Assembly (NCBI RefSeq): GCF_002243345.2
Contig: NZ_CP022655.2
Location: 5,264,001-5,328,000, forward strand
Source: Paenibacillus sp. RUD330
GTDB taxonomy: Bacteria > Bacillota > Bacilli > Paenibacillales > Paenibacillaceae
DNA: 64,000 bases
Direction of reading: 5' to 3'
Below the pieces are notes generated by a model. It made no database searches, was not told the DNA's origin, and worked only from the letters and a program-made list of their open reading frames with translations. Positions 50,150-60,120 of this stretch are shown in pieces (within the stretch, counting starts at the first letter, position 1; each line of letters starts with the position of its first letter). The position numbers and the translations under genes are program-made.

Positions 50150-51073
50150 ATGGAAATCGGATCCGAGCTGTACCGCAAAACCTTGCTTACCATTACGGGC
50201 AACAGCCTGGTAGAGAAGCTGACGCTCAAATACGGCAAAAAGCTTGCCGGCAAATTCATAGCGGGGCAAGAGCTTCCCGAAGCGATAGAAGCCATCCGGG
50301 AGTTGAACGGCAAAGGCATCATGGCCACGCTGGACCATCTCGGCGAAGGAATCAAAAGCATGCGCGAGGCCGAGGGCTACCGCAAGGAATACGTCCGGCT
50401 CGTCCAGGCGATCGCCGCAGCCGGAGTCGTCTCCAACATCTCTCTCAAGCCGACTCAGATGGGCCTCGCCCTCGACCCCCACGCTTGCTACGAAAATATC
50501 CGCCTGGTCGTGAAGGAAGCGCAGCAATGCGGCAACTTCGTCCGCATCGACATGGAGGACACGCCGTTCACGCAGGCGACGATCGACATCGTCAAGCGTC
50601 TGCATGCCGAAGGGCTGACCAACGTCGGCACGGTCATTCAAGCCTACCTGCACCGGACCAAGCAGGATATCGAGGACATGATCGAATCCGGGATCCGCCT
50701 GCGCCTCGTGAAGGGAGCCTACAAGGAGCCCGCCGAGGTCGCCATTCAGAAGAAATCGGCCGTCATCGACAATTTCAAGGATATGATCCGCGCCCATCTG
50801 GACCGTGGCATCTATACGGCCGTCGCGTCCCACGACGACACGATCATCGACTGGTCCAAAAAATATGTGGAGGAGAACGGCATCTCCAAGGACGCCTTTG
50901 AATTCCAGATGCTGTACGGCCTCCGCATGTCCTGCCAGGCCGAGCTCGCCCGGCAAGGCTACCGCGTCCGGTGTTATGTGCCTTACGGAGCGATGTGGTA
51001 CCCCTATTACACTCGCCGCCTGGCGGAGAAGCCGGCCAACCTGATGATGGTCCTCAAAAACATGTTCAACTAG
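50150..51073 (+). CDS. Proline dehydrogenase (monofunctional)
   Basis: 307 residues, TIM barrel. KGIMATLDHLGEG, VSNISLKPTQMGLALD, RLRLVKGAYKEP and FEFQMLYGLRMSCQAELARQGYRVRCYVPYG are the flavin and substrate blocks. It oxidises proline to P5C at the membrane and feeds RocA. The ATG at 50150 has GAAGGGG about 9 bases upstream. Expressed from a perfect sigma-54 promoter. Confidence 0.93.
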   Translation: MEIGSELYRKTLLTITGNSLVEKLTLKYGKKLAGKFIAGQELPEAIEAIRELNGKGIMATLDHLGEGIKSMREAEGYRKEYVRLVQAIAAAGVVSNISLKPTQMGLALDPHACYENIRLVVKEAQQCGNFVRIDMEDTPFTQATIDIVKRLHAEGLTNVGTVIQAYLHRTKQDIEDMIESGIRLRLVKGAYKEPAEVAIQKKSAVIDNFKDMIRAHLDRGIYTAVASHDDTIIDWSKKYVEENGISKDAFEFQMLYGLRMSCQAELARQGYRVRCYVPYGAMWYPYYTRRLAEKPANLMMVLKNMFN

Positions 51074-51079
51074 CCCTTT

Positions 51080-51119
51080 CCAAAGTGTATAATTTATTAG
51101 ACACTTTGGACTTTTTTTG
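51080..51119 (+). terminator. Terminator after proline dehydrogenase
   Basis: CCAAAGTGT-(12)-ACACTTTGG followed by ACTTTTTTT. Its arms recur upstream of the next gene. Confidence 0.75.
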
Positions 51120-51439
51120 ACATGTCTTGCCAGGCACATCTCGGGTGGAAGAAGACGAGAGCCCGCCCTCAAGCGTCCCCGAACGCAGCGCATGGGGCTT
51201 GTCCGATATGCTCATGGCGCAGACGGCAAGAATACGCTTCTGGAGACCGGCTTCTGGATAGATCCGGCGCCTCAGCATCTCATCTCCCGTTCCGTGCAGG
51301 CTGCTCCCTCCCGAAGGGGACAAGCAGCCTGTTTTTGCGTTTCGACCGAAAGTGTCCACATTTTTGTACACTTTTCGCCGCCAGTTCTTATAATAAAGAT
51401 AACGGTTACATATGGGAGCCGCGGATGAGGAGGGATGAG
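51120..51439 (+). promoter_or_regulatory. Leader region of the sigma-54 activator gene
   Basis: 320 bases without a clear gene. It holds a second terminator-like hairpin (CAGGCTGCT...AGCAGCCTG then TTTTT, about 51298-51335), a dyad CGAAAGTGT-(12)-ACACTTTTCG at 51347-51377 and TATAAT at 51389-51394 without a clear -35 at normal spacing. The dyad overlaps where the -35 should be. Confidence 0.5.
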
Positions 51440-53149
51440 ATGAGGCACCAGCTTCCAGCAGGCTGCAGCATCATGACGCAAGACTTTGCCCTATGGACCG
51501 AGGAAGAGGCAGGCTCCGGCATTTTGCCCCAGGCGGGCATCGTTACCTTCATCCGCTCTGCGGAAGGGCTCTACGAATGGCTCGTGCCCGGCTCTCCCGG
51601 CAATTCCGGCCGAATCGCGGTCCATGCCGTTCCGGAAGGAACCGGACTCGGCGAGCTGGCCGACATTGCCGGGGACTGTCCCTACGCGCTGCTTACCGGG
51701 ACATCCGGACAGCCCAGCGGCATGGTCCGCATGAGCGATGTCCGCCGGGAGCTTGCGCTCGCCTACCGGCAGCTCAAGGCGGGCTTCGACGCGGCTCTGG
51801 AAGCCTCGGAGATTGCGATTACGGTCATCAACGAGCACAGCGAGGTGATCGCTTGGACCGCCGACGCGGAGCGGATGTTCGGCATCCGCCGCGATGACAT
51901 TCTCGGCAAGCAGGCATCGGACTTTTTCCCCAAGGAGCGTCTTCAGGTGCTGCGCACGCTGCATACGGGCGACGCCGTCCGGCAGATGCAGCACCAGCCG
52001 CGGCAGGACATCCATGCCATGATCAACGCCCGCCCGATCGAGCTGGACGGCAAGGTGATCGGGGCGGTAGCGGCGGAGATCGACATCACCTCCCAGATCC
52101 GGATGAACAAGCAGCTGTTCACGATGGCGGCCAAAGTCCAGCATTTGGAGCGGGAGGTCGCCAAGCTCAGCCCGACGAGCGATCCTTTCGCCTCCATCAA
52201 GGGAACGAGCGCGGCGCTCAAGACCTCCGTCGAGACGGCCCGCAAGATCGGCTCCACCCAGGCGACGGCGCTCATCCTCGGCGAAAGCGGTGTCGGCAAG
52301 GAGCTGTACGCGCGCGCCATCCACGATTCGAGGGAGAAGGCCGGAGCTCCGTTCATCGCCATCAACTGCGGCGCGATCCCTCCCTCGCTGTTCGAGAGCG
52401 AGCTGTTCGGCTATGAGCGCGGAGCGTTCTCCGGCGCCGATCCCAGAGGCAAGAAGGGCAAGATCGAAATGGCCGGAGGCGGCACTCTTTTTCTCGACGA
52501 GATCGGGGAAATGCCTCTCGACATGCAGGTCAAGCTGCTGCGCGTACTGCAGGAGAAGAAGTATTACGCGGTCGGCGGCTCGGCCTTGAAGCTTGCGGAT
52601 TGCCGGATCATCGCCGCCACGAACCGCGATCTCAAAGCCATGATCGCCGACAATAAATTCCGCGAGGATCTGTACTACCGCCTCAATGTCGTCACGCTCG
52701 ACGTGCCTCCGCTTCGGCATCGGAAGAGCGACATTTATGAGCTGATCCAGACCTTCCTCCCGGAGTTCTCCGTCGCCTACGGCCGATTCATCGAGGCTTG
52801 TCCGAGCGAAGTGGTGCAGGCGATGATGAGCTACGATTGGCCCGGCAACGTCCGGGAGCTGCGCAATGCGGTCGAGAGGCTCGTCATTCTGTCCTCGGAC
52901 GGAGAGCTCAAGCCGGAGTACTTGCCAGGGCCGGTGCTGAGCGCTCCGGGCTCGGCGCCGCCGGCCGCCCCCGTCAAGGAAGCGCAGGCCGGCGCCCGGC
53001 TGCAGTCCATGAAGGATGAGGTCGAGAAGCAGAAGATTCTCGAAATGCTGGAGGCCGAAAAAGGCAACAAGCGGGCCGTCGCCAAAAAGCTCGATATCTC
53101 GCGGGCGACGCTGTACAACCGGATGAAGCGGCTGGGATTGCCGCTTTAG
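51440..53149 (+). CDS. Sigma-54-dependent activator, RocR-like, PAS-AAA+-Fis
   Basis: 569 residues. A ~105-residue N-terminal region of unclear fold, a PAS domain (about 112-225: ITVINEHSEVIAWTADAERMFG), then the AAA+ domain with Walker A GESGVGKE, Walker B GTLFLDEIGEM and the sigma-54 contact loop YERGAFSGADP (GAFSGA instead of GAFTGA), then a C-terminal Fis-type HTH (NKRAVAKKLDISRATLYNRMK). It should activate the rocA and proline dehydrogenase promoters. The ATG at 51440 has AGGAGGGATGAG upstream; another ATG at 51425 is in frame. Confidence 0.9.
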   Translation: MRHQLPAGCSIMTQDFALWTEEEAGSGILPQAGIVTFIRSAEGLYEWLVPGSPGNSGRIAVHAVPEGTGLGELADIAGDCPYALLTGTSGQPSGMVRMSDVRRELALAYRQLKAGFDAALEASEIAITVINEHSEVIAWTADAERMFGIRRDDILGKQASDFFPKERLQVLRTLHTGDAVRQMQHQPRQDIHAMINARPIELDGKVIGAVAAEIDITSQIRMNKQLFTMAAKVQHLEREVAKLSPTSDPFASIKGTSAALKTSVETARKIGSTQATALILGESGVGKELYARAIHDSREKAGAPFIAINCGAIPPSLFESELFGYERGAFSGADPRGKKGKIEMAGGGTLFLDEIGEMPLDMQVKLLRVLQEKKYYAVGGSALKLADCRIIAATNRDLKAMIADNKFREDLYYRLNVVTLDVPPLRHRKSDIYELIQTFLPEFSVAYGRFIEACPSEVVQAMMSYDWPGNVRELRNAVERLVILSSDGELKPEYLPGPVLSAPGSAPPAAPVKEAQAGARLQSMKDEVEKQKILEMLEAEKGNKRAVAKKLDISRATLYNRMKRLGLPL

Positions 53150-53365
53150 GACGGATAACGGGCGGAGCTGGAATCGTCTCGGTGCCGGGCCAAGGGGGGA
53201 CGATGCGCCCGCGGAGCATGAGCCCGATTGACGCCGGACCGAGGATCCTGCGGAGACTGAGGCCGACGCTGAGCGCCGTTCCCTGCGGGACCTGCCGCAG
53301 AAAAGAGGGGGAGTCCATCCCGCCCGCCAGCGGCGCGGAATCGGCACTTCCCTCCGTTCCATCCT

Positions 53366-53422
53366 AAAAAGGCCATCGGCTGCGCAGTCAGAACCTGATG
53401 CGCGGCCGATGGCCCTTTTTTC
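53366..53422. terminator. Bidirectional terminator after the activator gene
   Basis: AAAAAGGCCATCGGCTGCGC ... GCGCGGCCGATGGCCCTTTTTT: long stem with A and T runs; also ends the minus-strand manC gene. Confidence 0.85.
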
Positions 53423-53438
53423 GCATGGAATGGGGCCG

Positions 53439-54821
53439 CTACCAGCTCATCAGCAGCCGCTCGATGTCTTTTTCATCCAGCACATCGCCGATCTCGACCT
53501 GCATGCAGAGCAGCTCCGTGACGGCCTTCACTCCGTGCCTGGCGCCAGGAGGAAACCGCATCACATCCCCGGGTCCGACCGTATAGATCTGGTCCTCGAG
53601 CATGAAGCGGCCGGTTCCGGCCAGCACCGTCCACACCTCTTCCTTGCGCTCATGCAGATGGTAGCTTGTGTGGCTGCCCGGCTGCAATTCCACGCGGCGC
53701 GTCAGCACCGCCCCGTCCTCGGTCTCGGCGTAATCGATCGTCCGGCATATTCCCCATCGCTTCTCCTCGTACATCGGCAGCCGCGCCTGCTCGCCCAGCA
53801 TGCTCTTGATACGGCTCGCCTCGCTCTTGCTGGCGACGAGAATGCCGTCCGGGCTTGCCGCCACGATGACATCGCACAAGCCGATCACATGGATCGGGCT
53901 GCTCAGCTCATTGATCAGATGGGTGTTGTGCGAGCCTTCAGCGACATGCCCAGGCCCGATCTGCGTGCCGCCCATATGGCTGACGAACGTTTCCCAGCTG
54001 CCCAGATCATGCCAAGGCCCCTCATAGAGAAGCGCAGCCCGGCGGCTGCACCGCTCGACGACCTCCTCGTCGAAGCTCGATTCCCGCAGCCCGCGGAAGC
54101 CCTCTCGCCGCTCACCGTCCGCGGCCAGCCGCTCGTCGCCGCCCATCCTCTCCAGCATGTAGCCGAGCCGAAAGGCGAACACCCCGCAGTTCCAGAGCGC
54201 TCCCCGGCGAATCAGGCTCGCGGCTGTCGGCGGATCGGGCTTTTCCGCGAACCTTTCGACGGAAAACCAGGGCAGCTCCTTGCCATCTCCTGCTTCAGCC
54301 GCCTCCTTCTTCCCGCGCGAGGCCCGCTTCTTCCGCTCCGGAACGATATAGCCATATTGGCTGGAGGGATGGGAGGGAGCGGTGCCGACGAGAGCGATGT
54401 CCGCGCCCGCCTGCTGCAGCGTCTGCGGCAGCCGCTGCAGCAGGTCGAAGAAATCGGATTCCACGAACAAATCGACGGGCAAGACGCAGACGATCTCATC
54501 CCGGTCTGCCTTCAGCTCGCCTGCGAGATAGGAGCATGCCTGCGCCACCGCGGCATAGGTGCCCCGCTTGCGGCTCTCCTCGATAATGGGAATGCCGAGC
54601 CCGACATGGCTCCGCGTGATTTCGGCCTGGCTGCGATGCGTCACGATCGCCGCTTGGGCCGCGAGGCCTGCCGCGGCGAGCTGGCGGCAGACTCGTTGGA
54701 TCATCGACTCCAGGCGTCCGTCCTCTCCAGGAAGGAGCTTCAGGAACAGCTTGGAGCGAACGTCGTTGGACAGCGGCCAGAGCCGCTTGCCGGATCCTCC
54801 GGACAACAAAATGATGCGCAA
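53439..54821 (-). CDS. manC: Mannose-1-phosphate guanylyltransferase with cupin domain
   Basis: 460 residues. Pyrophosphorylase signature ILLSGGSGKRLWPLSNDVRSK at the start, PVDLFVESDFF and VERFAEKPD later; from about 355 a cupin (TSYHLHERKEEVWTVLAGTG, FPPGARHGVKA) as in type II GMP/PMI enzymes. It makes GDP-mannose and possibly isomerises mannose-6-phosphate. A Lys/Arg/Glu insert (about 168-185) is unusual. It lies 85 bases downstream of two glycosyltransferase genes and probably supplies their donor. Confidence 0.85.
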   Translation of the reverse strand: MRIILLSGGSGKRLWPLSNDVRSKLFLKLLPGEDGRLESMIQRVCRQLAAAGLAAQAAIVTHRSQAEITRSHVGLGIPIIEESRKRGTYAAVAQACSYLAGELKADRDEIVCVLPVDLFVESDFFDLLQRLPQTLQQAGADIALVGTAPSHPSSQYGYIVPERKKRASRGKKEAAEAGDGKELPWFSVERFAEKPDPPTAASLIRRGALWNCGVFAFRLGYMLERMGGDERLAADGERREGFRGLRESSFDEEVVERCSRRAALLYEGPWHDLGSWETFVSHMGGTQIGPGHVAEGSHNTHLINELSSPIHVIGLCDVIVAASPDGILVASKSEASRIKSMLGEQARLPMYEEKRWGICRTIDYAETEDGAVLTRRVELQPGSHTSYHLHERKEEVWTVLAGTGRFMLEDQIYTVGPGDVMRFPPGARHGVKAVTELLCMQVEIGDVLDEKDIERLLMSW

Positions 54822-54905
54822 CTGATGACAAGCCTCCTTGCTTCTTGACCTGCTTGGATTCTCTATGCGGAGCGGCTTGCTTGCTCGGGCCGCTCCATTT
54901 CCTGC

Positions 54906-56243
54906 TCACGGCTTCTTTGCCCGCCAGACACCCTGCGGCGCAAGCATCTCTCGCCGGGACGGAACAGCCCTGCCCGGAGCCTGCCGGGATGAAGCGGCGC
55001 CGGTCCCCGCCAACCGGGCCGAGGCTCGCTGCGGCGTCTGGCGGGACGCCCCGGACTTGGTTCCGGACGCCCGGACCGGCAGCCGCTTTCCGGATGAAGC
55101 TCCTGCCGGCTGCCCCTTCTTGCCGGAGCGGACCGCTTCCAGCGCTTTCGCCAGCGCCTCGCCGGCCTTCCGCCAGCTCATGCCGATCATATCTCGGCGG
55201 CCCTTGGCTCCCTTCTCGCGGCACAAGGCCGGATTCGAGCTCGCCTTTCGCATCTGCTCCTTGAGCTTGGAGGCATCGGCCTCCGCCCACAGCTGGCCCT
55301 TCTCGGCGAACAGGCTCCGGAACGTATGGGAGATGGCGGAAGGCTTGCCCATCGAGGCGGCGGGGCTTTTCAGCGAGTAGGGCACGAGAAAGGAATTGGA
55401 AGGCTTCAGGAAATCCATCTGGCCGCCCCATGCCGTCGCAATGACGGGAATCCCGCTCGCCAGCGCCTCCATGAACGGCATGCCCACCCCTTCGCCGCGC
55501 GTCGGCAGCACGAAGGCCGACGCAGCCGTGTACAGGCCTCTGAGCTCCCGAGCGCTCATGCGGCGGGTGAGCAGGACAATCGGCGCGGTTCGATGGGCGA
55601 TGCGCAGAGAGCGCCGATAGCGCCGTATTTTCTCCCGAATCCAGGCCCCGCTCTCCCGGGCTCCGTACCCGCTGGTCTTGATGACCAGCAGCACATTGTC
55701 CTTGTCGGTGAACTCTTCCCAATAAGCTCGAAGCAGCGCCTCCGGATTTTTGCGGTGCTGGAACCCGAACACGGAGAGGAAGACGAACCGGCCTTGGCCG
55801 CCGGGAATCGGGAAAGGCGGATTGGACGGCCGGAAAGCAGCCGTGTCCACCCCATGGGGAGCCAGGTGCAGCGGCACCTTCACCCCGCTGTCGCGCATCG
55901 CCTTGAGGTTATGCCGGCTCGGGACGACCACCGCGTCATATCGGTTGATGGAGGAGCGCCATCGTACGGGAATGCGGGTCGTCTCCCAGACGGTATTCAA
56001 GACGACCTTGTCATACTGCGCCCTGGCTGCCGCAGGATTCATCGTATGGGGCGGATAATGGTAAACGAGCATGCGCCGGCCCGTGCTCTTCCGCCTCCCT
56101 CCATAGACGCCCATGCCGTCGCGCGCCTCGACCCGGAACCCCTGCCTCCGCAGCGCTCGCGCATATTCCCTGCTGGCGCTGCCGAGCCCGCTGCCGCGGC
56201 CGATCGGGCCGCGCCAATCGATTGCCATAGCCTGCTTCGGCAT
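54906..56243 (-). CDS. GT4-family glycosyltransferase with basic low-complexity tail
   Basis: 445 residues. GT-B fold: [21 protein letters not shown] near the start, [31 protein letters not shown] and the donor-site block [29 protein letters not shown]. The last ~75 residues are Arg/Ala/Ser/Gly-rich and positively charged, not part of the family. The ATG at 56243 has GGAGGAAACGGC upstream; an ATG at 56297 overlaps the previous stop (TGATG). Likely uses GDP-mannose or another sugar nucleotide with the adjacent manC. Confidence 0.8.
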   Translation of the reverse strand: MPKQAMAIDWRGPIGRGSGLGSASREYARALRRQGFRVEARDGMGVYGGRRKSTGRRMLVYHYPPHTMNPAAARAQYDKVVLNTVWETTRIPVRWRSSINRYDAVVVPSRHNLKAMRDSGVKVPLHLAPHGVDTAAFRPSNPPFPIPGGQGRFVFLSVFGFQHRKNPEALLRAYWEEFTDKDNVLLVIKTSGYGARESGAWIREKIRRYRRSLRIAHRTAPIVLLTRRMSARELRGLYTAASAFVLPTRGEGVGMPFMEALASGIPVIATAWGGQMDFLKPSNSFLVPYSLKSPAASMGKPSAISHTFRSLFAEKGQLWAEADASKLKEQMRKASSNPALCREKGAKGRRDMIGMSWRKAGEALAKALEAVRSGKKGQPAGASSGKRLPVRASGTKSGASRQTPQRASARLAGTGAASSRQAPGRAVPSRREMLAPQGVWRAKKP

Positions 56244-56296
56244 GCCGTTTCCTCCGGCCCCCTCCTTGTTCCGGTCCCGCTCAGCACGGGAGGCCA

Positions 56297-57196
56297 TCAG
56301 CGATAGACCCTCTTGGAAGCAGCGGCTCCTCCGGGCAGAGATGTCCGGCCCTGCAAGGAAAGCTGCCTGATCCGGCCCGCCGCCTTACTTCCGCTGCGGA
56401 CATAGCCTTTGCGTTCATGGAAGCTGACGGAGCGGTATTTCGCGGCAAGCTCCTTGCTGCGCTGCGGCGTCAGCCGGCTCGCCCGCCCATGAAGCCCGCG
56501 GTTCAACGCTTTGCGGAGCTGGACGCTGCCGGGATAGCGGCTGTAGACAAAATTGCCATACGTCTCATATTCGCTGAAGCCGAATTGCTTCGTCCGGTCG
56601 ATGCTTTTGAGAATGGCGCGATGCCAGCTCATGCCGTGCCTCCGCTCGATATCGCGCTTCAGCTCGCGCAGCTTGCTTTTCTCGAACAGCATATAGTGCG
56701 TGACGAGCGAACGGGGAGCCGACGGAGCGCGTCCCATCAGCTTTTTGTACGTGCGGAAATACTCCGGCTGGCTCCAGCTCCGGGTATAAAATGTCGTCTT
56801 CCCCCCCGAGCGGAACGAATGGGGACGAATCAGCACCGTATCGGCGTCGAGAACGAGAAAATGCTCGGCCTTGACGATCTTGTCGCCGCTCAGCTTGAGC
56901 AGCTGCTGGAACAGCCAGCCGGAACGGTCCCACTTGGCCGAGCGGTAGGTGATATCCTTCTTCGTCAGGGGAAGCACCGTATTTTCGTCCACGAACCTCC
57001 ATCCATGGGTGCGGCAGGCCGACTGCATCGCTTCCGTACGCGGCGCGACGACGACAATCTCGCCGATGGGGTGCAGAGATTGGCGGCGAACGGCTTGGAC
57101 GGCATGAGGCAGCGTCCCGAGGTCCTTCTCGATTGCGGGGATAAGCACGTCGATCCGGGTGCTGGCGCCGCCGGATGGGACGGAATGGCTGGGCAT
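56297..57196 (-). CDS. DUF6492-like putative glycosyltransferase
   Basis: 299 residues. [24 protein letters not shown] and [11 protein letters not shown] look like a GT-A start, with a DxD-like metal motif in [13 protein letters not shown]. Basic C-terminal tail. I assign it to the DUF6492 type from this pattern; the function is unknown, but context suggests surface polysaccharide or spore-coat glycan. AGGAGATGATGAT precedes the ATG at 57196. First gene of a three-gene operon with the GT4 and manC genes. Confidence 0.7.
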   Translation of the reverse strand: MPSHSVPSGGASTRIDVLIPAIEKDLGTLPHAVQAVRRQSLHPIGEIVVVAPRTEAMQSACRTHGWRFVDENTVLPLTKKDITYRSAKWDRSGWLFQQLLKLSGDKIVKAEHFLVLDADTVLIRPHSFRSGGKTTFYTRSWSQPEYFRTYKKLMGRAPSAPRSLVTHYMLFEKSKLRELKRDIERRHGMSWHRAILKSIDRTKQFGFSEYETYGNFVYSRYPGSVQLRKALNRGLHGRASRLTPQRSKELAAKYRSVSFHERKGYVRSGSKAAGRIRQLSLQGRTSLPGGAAASKRVYR

Positions 57197-57385
57197 ATCA
57201 TCATCTCCTGTGCGGGAAGCTGGCTCCATGGCTTTGCCACCAACATATGCCGTCGCCTCCCGCAGCGGTTGGGCAAGCGGCATGAAGAGGCGTCCGCCTT
57301 GGGCACGGCCGGCCGGCCATGTTGGCTTCGCCTGTCCCTGCCTGCTATGATGAAAGGACCAAGAGCATTCCGAAGGAGGATTACG

Positions 57386-58624
57386 ATGGAATTGAAGCAG
57401 GATTTGATCCGCAGGCTCATCGCCTATGCGCAGGTGGACACGCAGTCGGACGAGAACAGCGAGACTTGCCCTTCCACGCCCGGCCAGCTTGAGCTCGCCC
57501 GGCAGCTCGCCGCCGAGCTGAAGGAAATCGGATTGACGGAGGTGTCGCTGGACGACAACGGCTATGTCATGGCGACCCTTCCAGCTACGACGGACAAGCC
57601 GGCGCCTACGATCGGCTTCCTCGCCCACATGGACACTTCTCCCGACCTTACCGGGACCGGTGTGCGGCCGCAGATCGTCGAGGGCTACGACGGCGGCGAT
57701 ATCGTTCTCGATGCGGAGAACGGCATCCTGCTCTCCCCCCGCGAATTCCCCGAGCTGGCCGCCTACAAGGGCCAGACGTTGATTACGACGGACGGCCGCA
57801 CGCTGCTCGGGGCGGACGACAAAGCCGGCATCGCCGAAATCATGACGGCTATGGCTTATCTGGCCGCCCATCCGGAAATCCCCCACGGCAAGGTGCGCGT
57901 CGGCTTCCTCCCGGACGAGGAGATCGGCCGCGGCCCGCATCGCTTCGACGTCGCGGCCTTCGATGCGCAATTCGCCTACACGATGGACGGCGGCCCGCTG
58001 GGCGAGCTGGAGTACGAGAGCTTCAACGCCGCCCAGGCGGTCGTCACGATCCAGGGCAAGAGCGTCCATCCCGGCACGGCCAAGGGCAAGATGATCAACT
58101 CCGCCGCAATCGGGATGGCTTTCCACGGCAGGCTGCCCGCCGGCGAGGTGCCGGAATTCACGGAAGGCTACGAAGGCTTCTATCACTTGAGCTCGATCGA
58201 AGGCACCGTCGACAAAACCCGGCTGAAGTACATCATCCGCGATTTCGACCGCCAGAGCTTCGAGAACCGCAAGAGCGCCATGGAGACCATCGCCGATGAG
58301 TTCCGCCAAACCTACGGCAAGGACAGCATCACGCTGGAGCTGACGGATCAGTACTACAACATGCGGGAGAAGATCGAGCCGGTCATGGAAATCGTGGAGC
58401 TGGCCCGCCAGGCGCTGCTGGATTCCGGCGTGGAGCCGATCATCAAGCCGATCCGCGGCGGCACCGACGGCTCCCAGCTCAGCTACATGGGCCTGCCGAC
58501 GCCGAATATCTTTGCCGGCGGCGAGAACTTCCACGGCCGGTACGAATTCGTATCCGCCGAGAGCATGGAGAAGGCGGCTGAGGTCATCATCCGGATCGTC
58601 GCGCTCGCGCCGGAGCAGGCTTAG
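57386..58624 (+). CDS. pepT: Peptidase T (tripeptide aminopeptidase)
   Basis: 412 residues, M20 zinc family. [12 protein letters not shown] (first zinc His), [14 protein letters not shown] (bridging Asp), [15 protein letters not shown] (catalytic Glu pair) and [29 protein letters not shown] (late zinc His) are intact. It removes the N-terminal residue from tripeptides in the cytoplasm. CGAAGGAGGA precedes the ATG. Single gene, followed by three consecutive hairpins. Confidence 0.93.
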   Translation: MELKQDLIRRLIAYAQVDTQSDENSETCPSTPGQLELARQLAAELKEIGLTEVSLDDNGYVMATLPATTDKPAPTIGFLAHMDTSPDLTGTGVRPQIVEGYDGGDIVLDAENGILLSPREFPELAAYKGQTLITTDGRTLLGADDKAGIAEIMTAMAYLAAHPEIPHGKVRVGFLPDEEIGRGPHRFDVAAFDAQFAYTMDGGPLGELEYESFNAAQAVVTIQGKSVHPGTAKGKMINSAAIGMAFHGRLPAGEVPEFTEGYEGFYHLSSIEGTVDKTRLKYIIRDFDRQSFENRKSAMETIADEFRQTYGKDSITLELTDQYYNMREKIEPVMEIVELARQALLDSGVEPIIKPIRGGTDGSQLSYMGLPTPNIFAGGENFHGRYEFVSAESMEKAAEVIIRIVALAPEQA

Positions 58625-58629
58625 CGGGC

Positions 58630-58756
58630 TTGCCGGCCTTTGGCGCCGCCAAAGGCAGCCGGCATAACATCCGTTCCGAAGCGGCCGGCGCATCCGCCGG
58701 CCGCTTCGGAATGGGCGGAAGGGAATCCGGTCGTTGGACCGAATTCCCTTCTTTTG
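58630..58756 (+). terminator. Array of three hairpins after pepT
   Basis: First TGCCGGC...GCCGGCA (about 58631-58663) with an inner CTTTGG/CCAAAG; then a perfect 16-base stem TCCGAAGCGGCCGGCG with a 4-base loop (58675-58710); then GAAGGGAATCCGGTC-GTT-GGACCGAATTCCCTTC followed by TTTT (58718-58756). Only the last has a T run and is the terminator. Confidence 0.8.
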
Positions 58757-58932
58757 CTTCCGTGTCTTTTTCGGATAAAGGATCTATCCCGACGATGGCG
58801 ATGCTCCTGCCCTTCAAACACTTCCGAGGCCTGGACGCGGCTTGCCATCTTCAAAGGCTCTATACAATTCCTTGATCATCCCCTGACAATCCCATGGTAC
58901 TCTCTTCCCAACCGAGAACGGAGGGATGAGCC

Positions 58933-60096
58933 ATGCGAGTCGCCTTGTTCACCGATACCTATGTGCCTCAGAGAAACGGAGCCGCGCGCACGCTCGGACG
59001 TCTGGCCGCTTACCTGGAAAAGAGGGGCATCGAGCCGCTTGTGCTGACGCCCCGCTGCTCCGCCGATACGGAACAGAGCTTCGTAAGGAGCTACCCCAGC
59101 ATCCCCTTCTTCCTGTATCCCGAATGCCGGATCGCCGTGCCCAATCCCATCTCCCTCAAAGCCGAGCTGAACCGTTTCCGTCCCGACCTGATCCACCTGG
59201 CGACTCCGTTCAACATCGGCTTGAGCGGACTTCTTTATGCCCGCAAAAACGCCATCCCCCATGTCGCCTCCTACCACACCCACTTCGACCGGTATCTGGC
59301 CTACTACGGCCTTCAGCATGCCTCTCGGCTCTATTGGCGCTATGCCCATTGGTTCCATCGGACATGCGCCGCCACCTTCGTCCCTTCGCGGGAGACGCTG
59401 TTCTCCCTCTACCGGCAGCGCTTCGGCGGCCTCCGGTTATGGCAGCGGGGAGTGGACTGCAGCGCCTACCGCCCGAATCTCAGGTCGCCGGACGAGATCC
59501 GCGGGCAATTCGGCCTGCCGGGGAAAAAGCTGGCTCTCTATGTCGGGAGGCTCGCGCCGGAAAAGGATCTCGCCACCCTCGCAGCCGTCATGAACGGGCT
59601 GTCCGGCGAAACCCGCGAGCAGCTCCATCTGCTCGTCGTCGGCGACGGCCCGCTGCTGCCCGAGCTGCGCCGCCAGATGCCGGACAACGTCACCTTTGCC
59701 GGATACCGGGAAGGCGCGGAGCTGGCGCGCCTATACGCTTCGGCAGACATGTTCCTCTTCCCCTCCAGCACGGAGACTTTCGGCAACGTCGTCCTGGAAG
59801 CCATGGCGAGCGGGCTTCCGGTCATCGGAGCGGAAGCCGGCGGCGTCAAGGAGCTCGTCCGCCAAGGACGCACCGGCCTCCTGTGTCCGCCGGGCGATCC
59901 GGCCTCCTTCATCGACGCGCTTGAGCGGCTGCTTGCCCGCCCCGAGGAGGCCTCATCCATGGGAGAGGCGGGCAGAAGAGAGGCGCTGGGCCGATCCTGG
60001 GACCAGGTGCTGGGGGGCATCGTGGATCAATACGAGGAAATTCTGCGCGCCAAAGCGGAATCCAGCCGCGACTGGAAAGGCATTTCCGTCTCCTAG
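58933..60096 (+). CDS. GT4-family glycosyltransferase (glycolipid type)
   Basis: 387 residues. MRVALFTDTYVPQRNGAART is the start of the SqdX/DgdA/mannosyltransferase group; RFRPDLIHLATPFNIGLSG, SYHTHFDRYLAYYG, LYVGRLAPEKDLATL and FPSSTETFGNVVLEAMASGLPVIGAEAGG complete it. It probably transfers a hexose to diacylglycerol or a related lipid at the inner leaflet. CGGAGGGATGAGCC precedes the ATG. Single gene. Confidence 0.85.
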   Translation: MRVALFTDTYVPQRNGAARTLGRLAAYLEKRGIEPLVLTPRCSADTEQSFVRSYPSIPFFLYPECRIAVPNPISLKAELNRFRPDLIHLATPFNIGLSGLLYARKNAIPHVASYHTHFDRYLAYYGLQHASRLYWRYAHWFHRTCAATFVPSRETLFSLYRQRFGGLRLWQRGVDCSAYRPNLRSPDEIRGQFGLPGKKLALYVGRLAPEKDLATLAAVMNGLSGETREQLHLLVVGDGPLLPELRRQMPDNVTFAGYREGAELARLYASADMFLFPSSTETFGNVVLEAMASGLPVIGAEAGGVKELVRQGRTGLLCPPGDPASFIDALERLLARPEEASSMGEAGRREALGRSWDQVLGGIVDQYEEILRAKAESSRDWKGISVS

Positions 60097-60120
60097 AGGC
60101 TCCCAGACAGACAGCCGAGA

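Noticed and set aside
51120-51300. Possible gene remnant between proline dehydrogenase and the activator
   Set aside because: No frame shows family features in either direction; treated as leader sequence.
51491-53362. Minus-strand open frame antisense to the sigma-54 activator
   Set aside because: Shadow of the AAA+ gene; no start site or motif.
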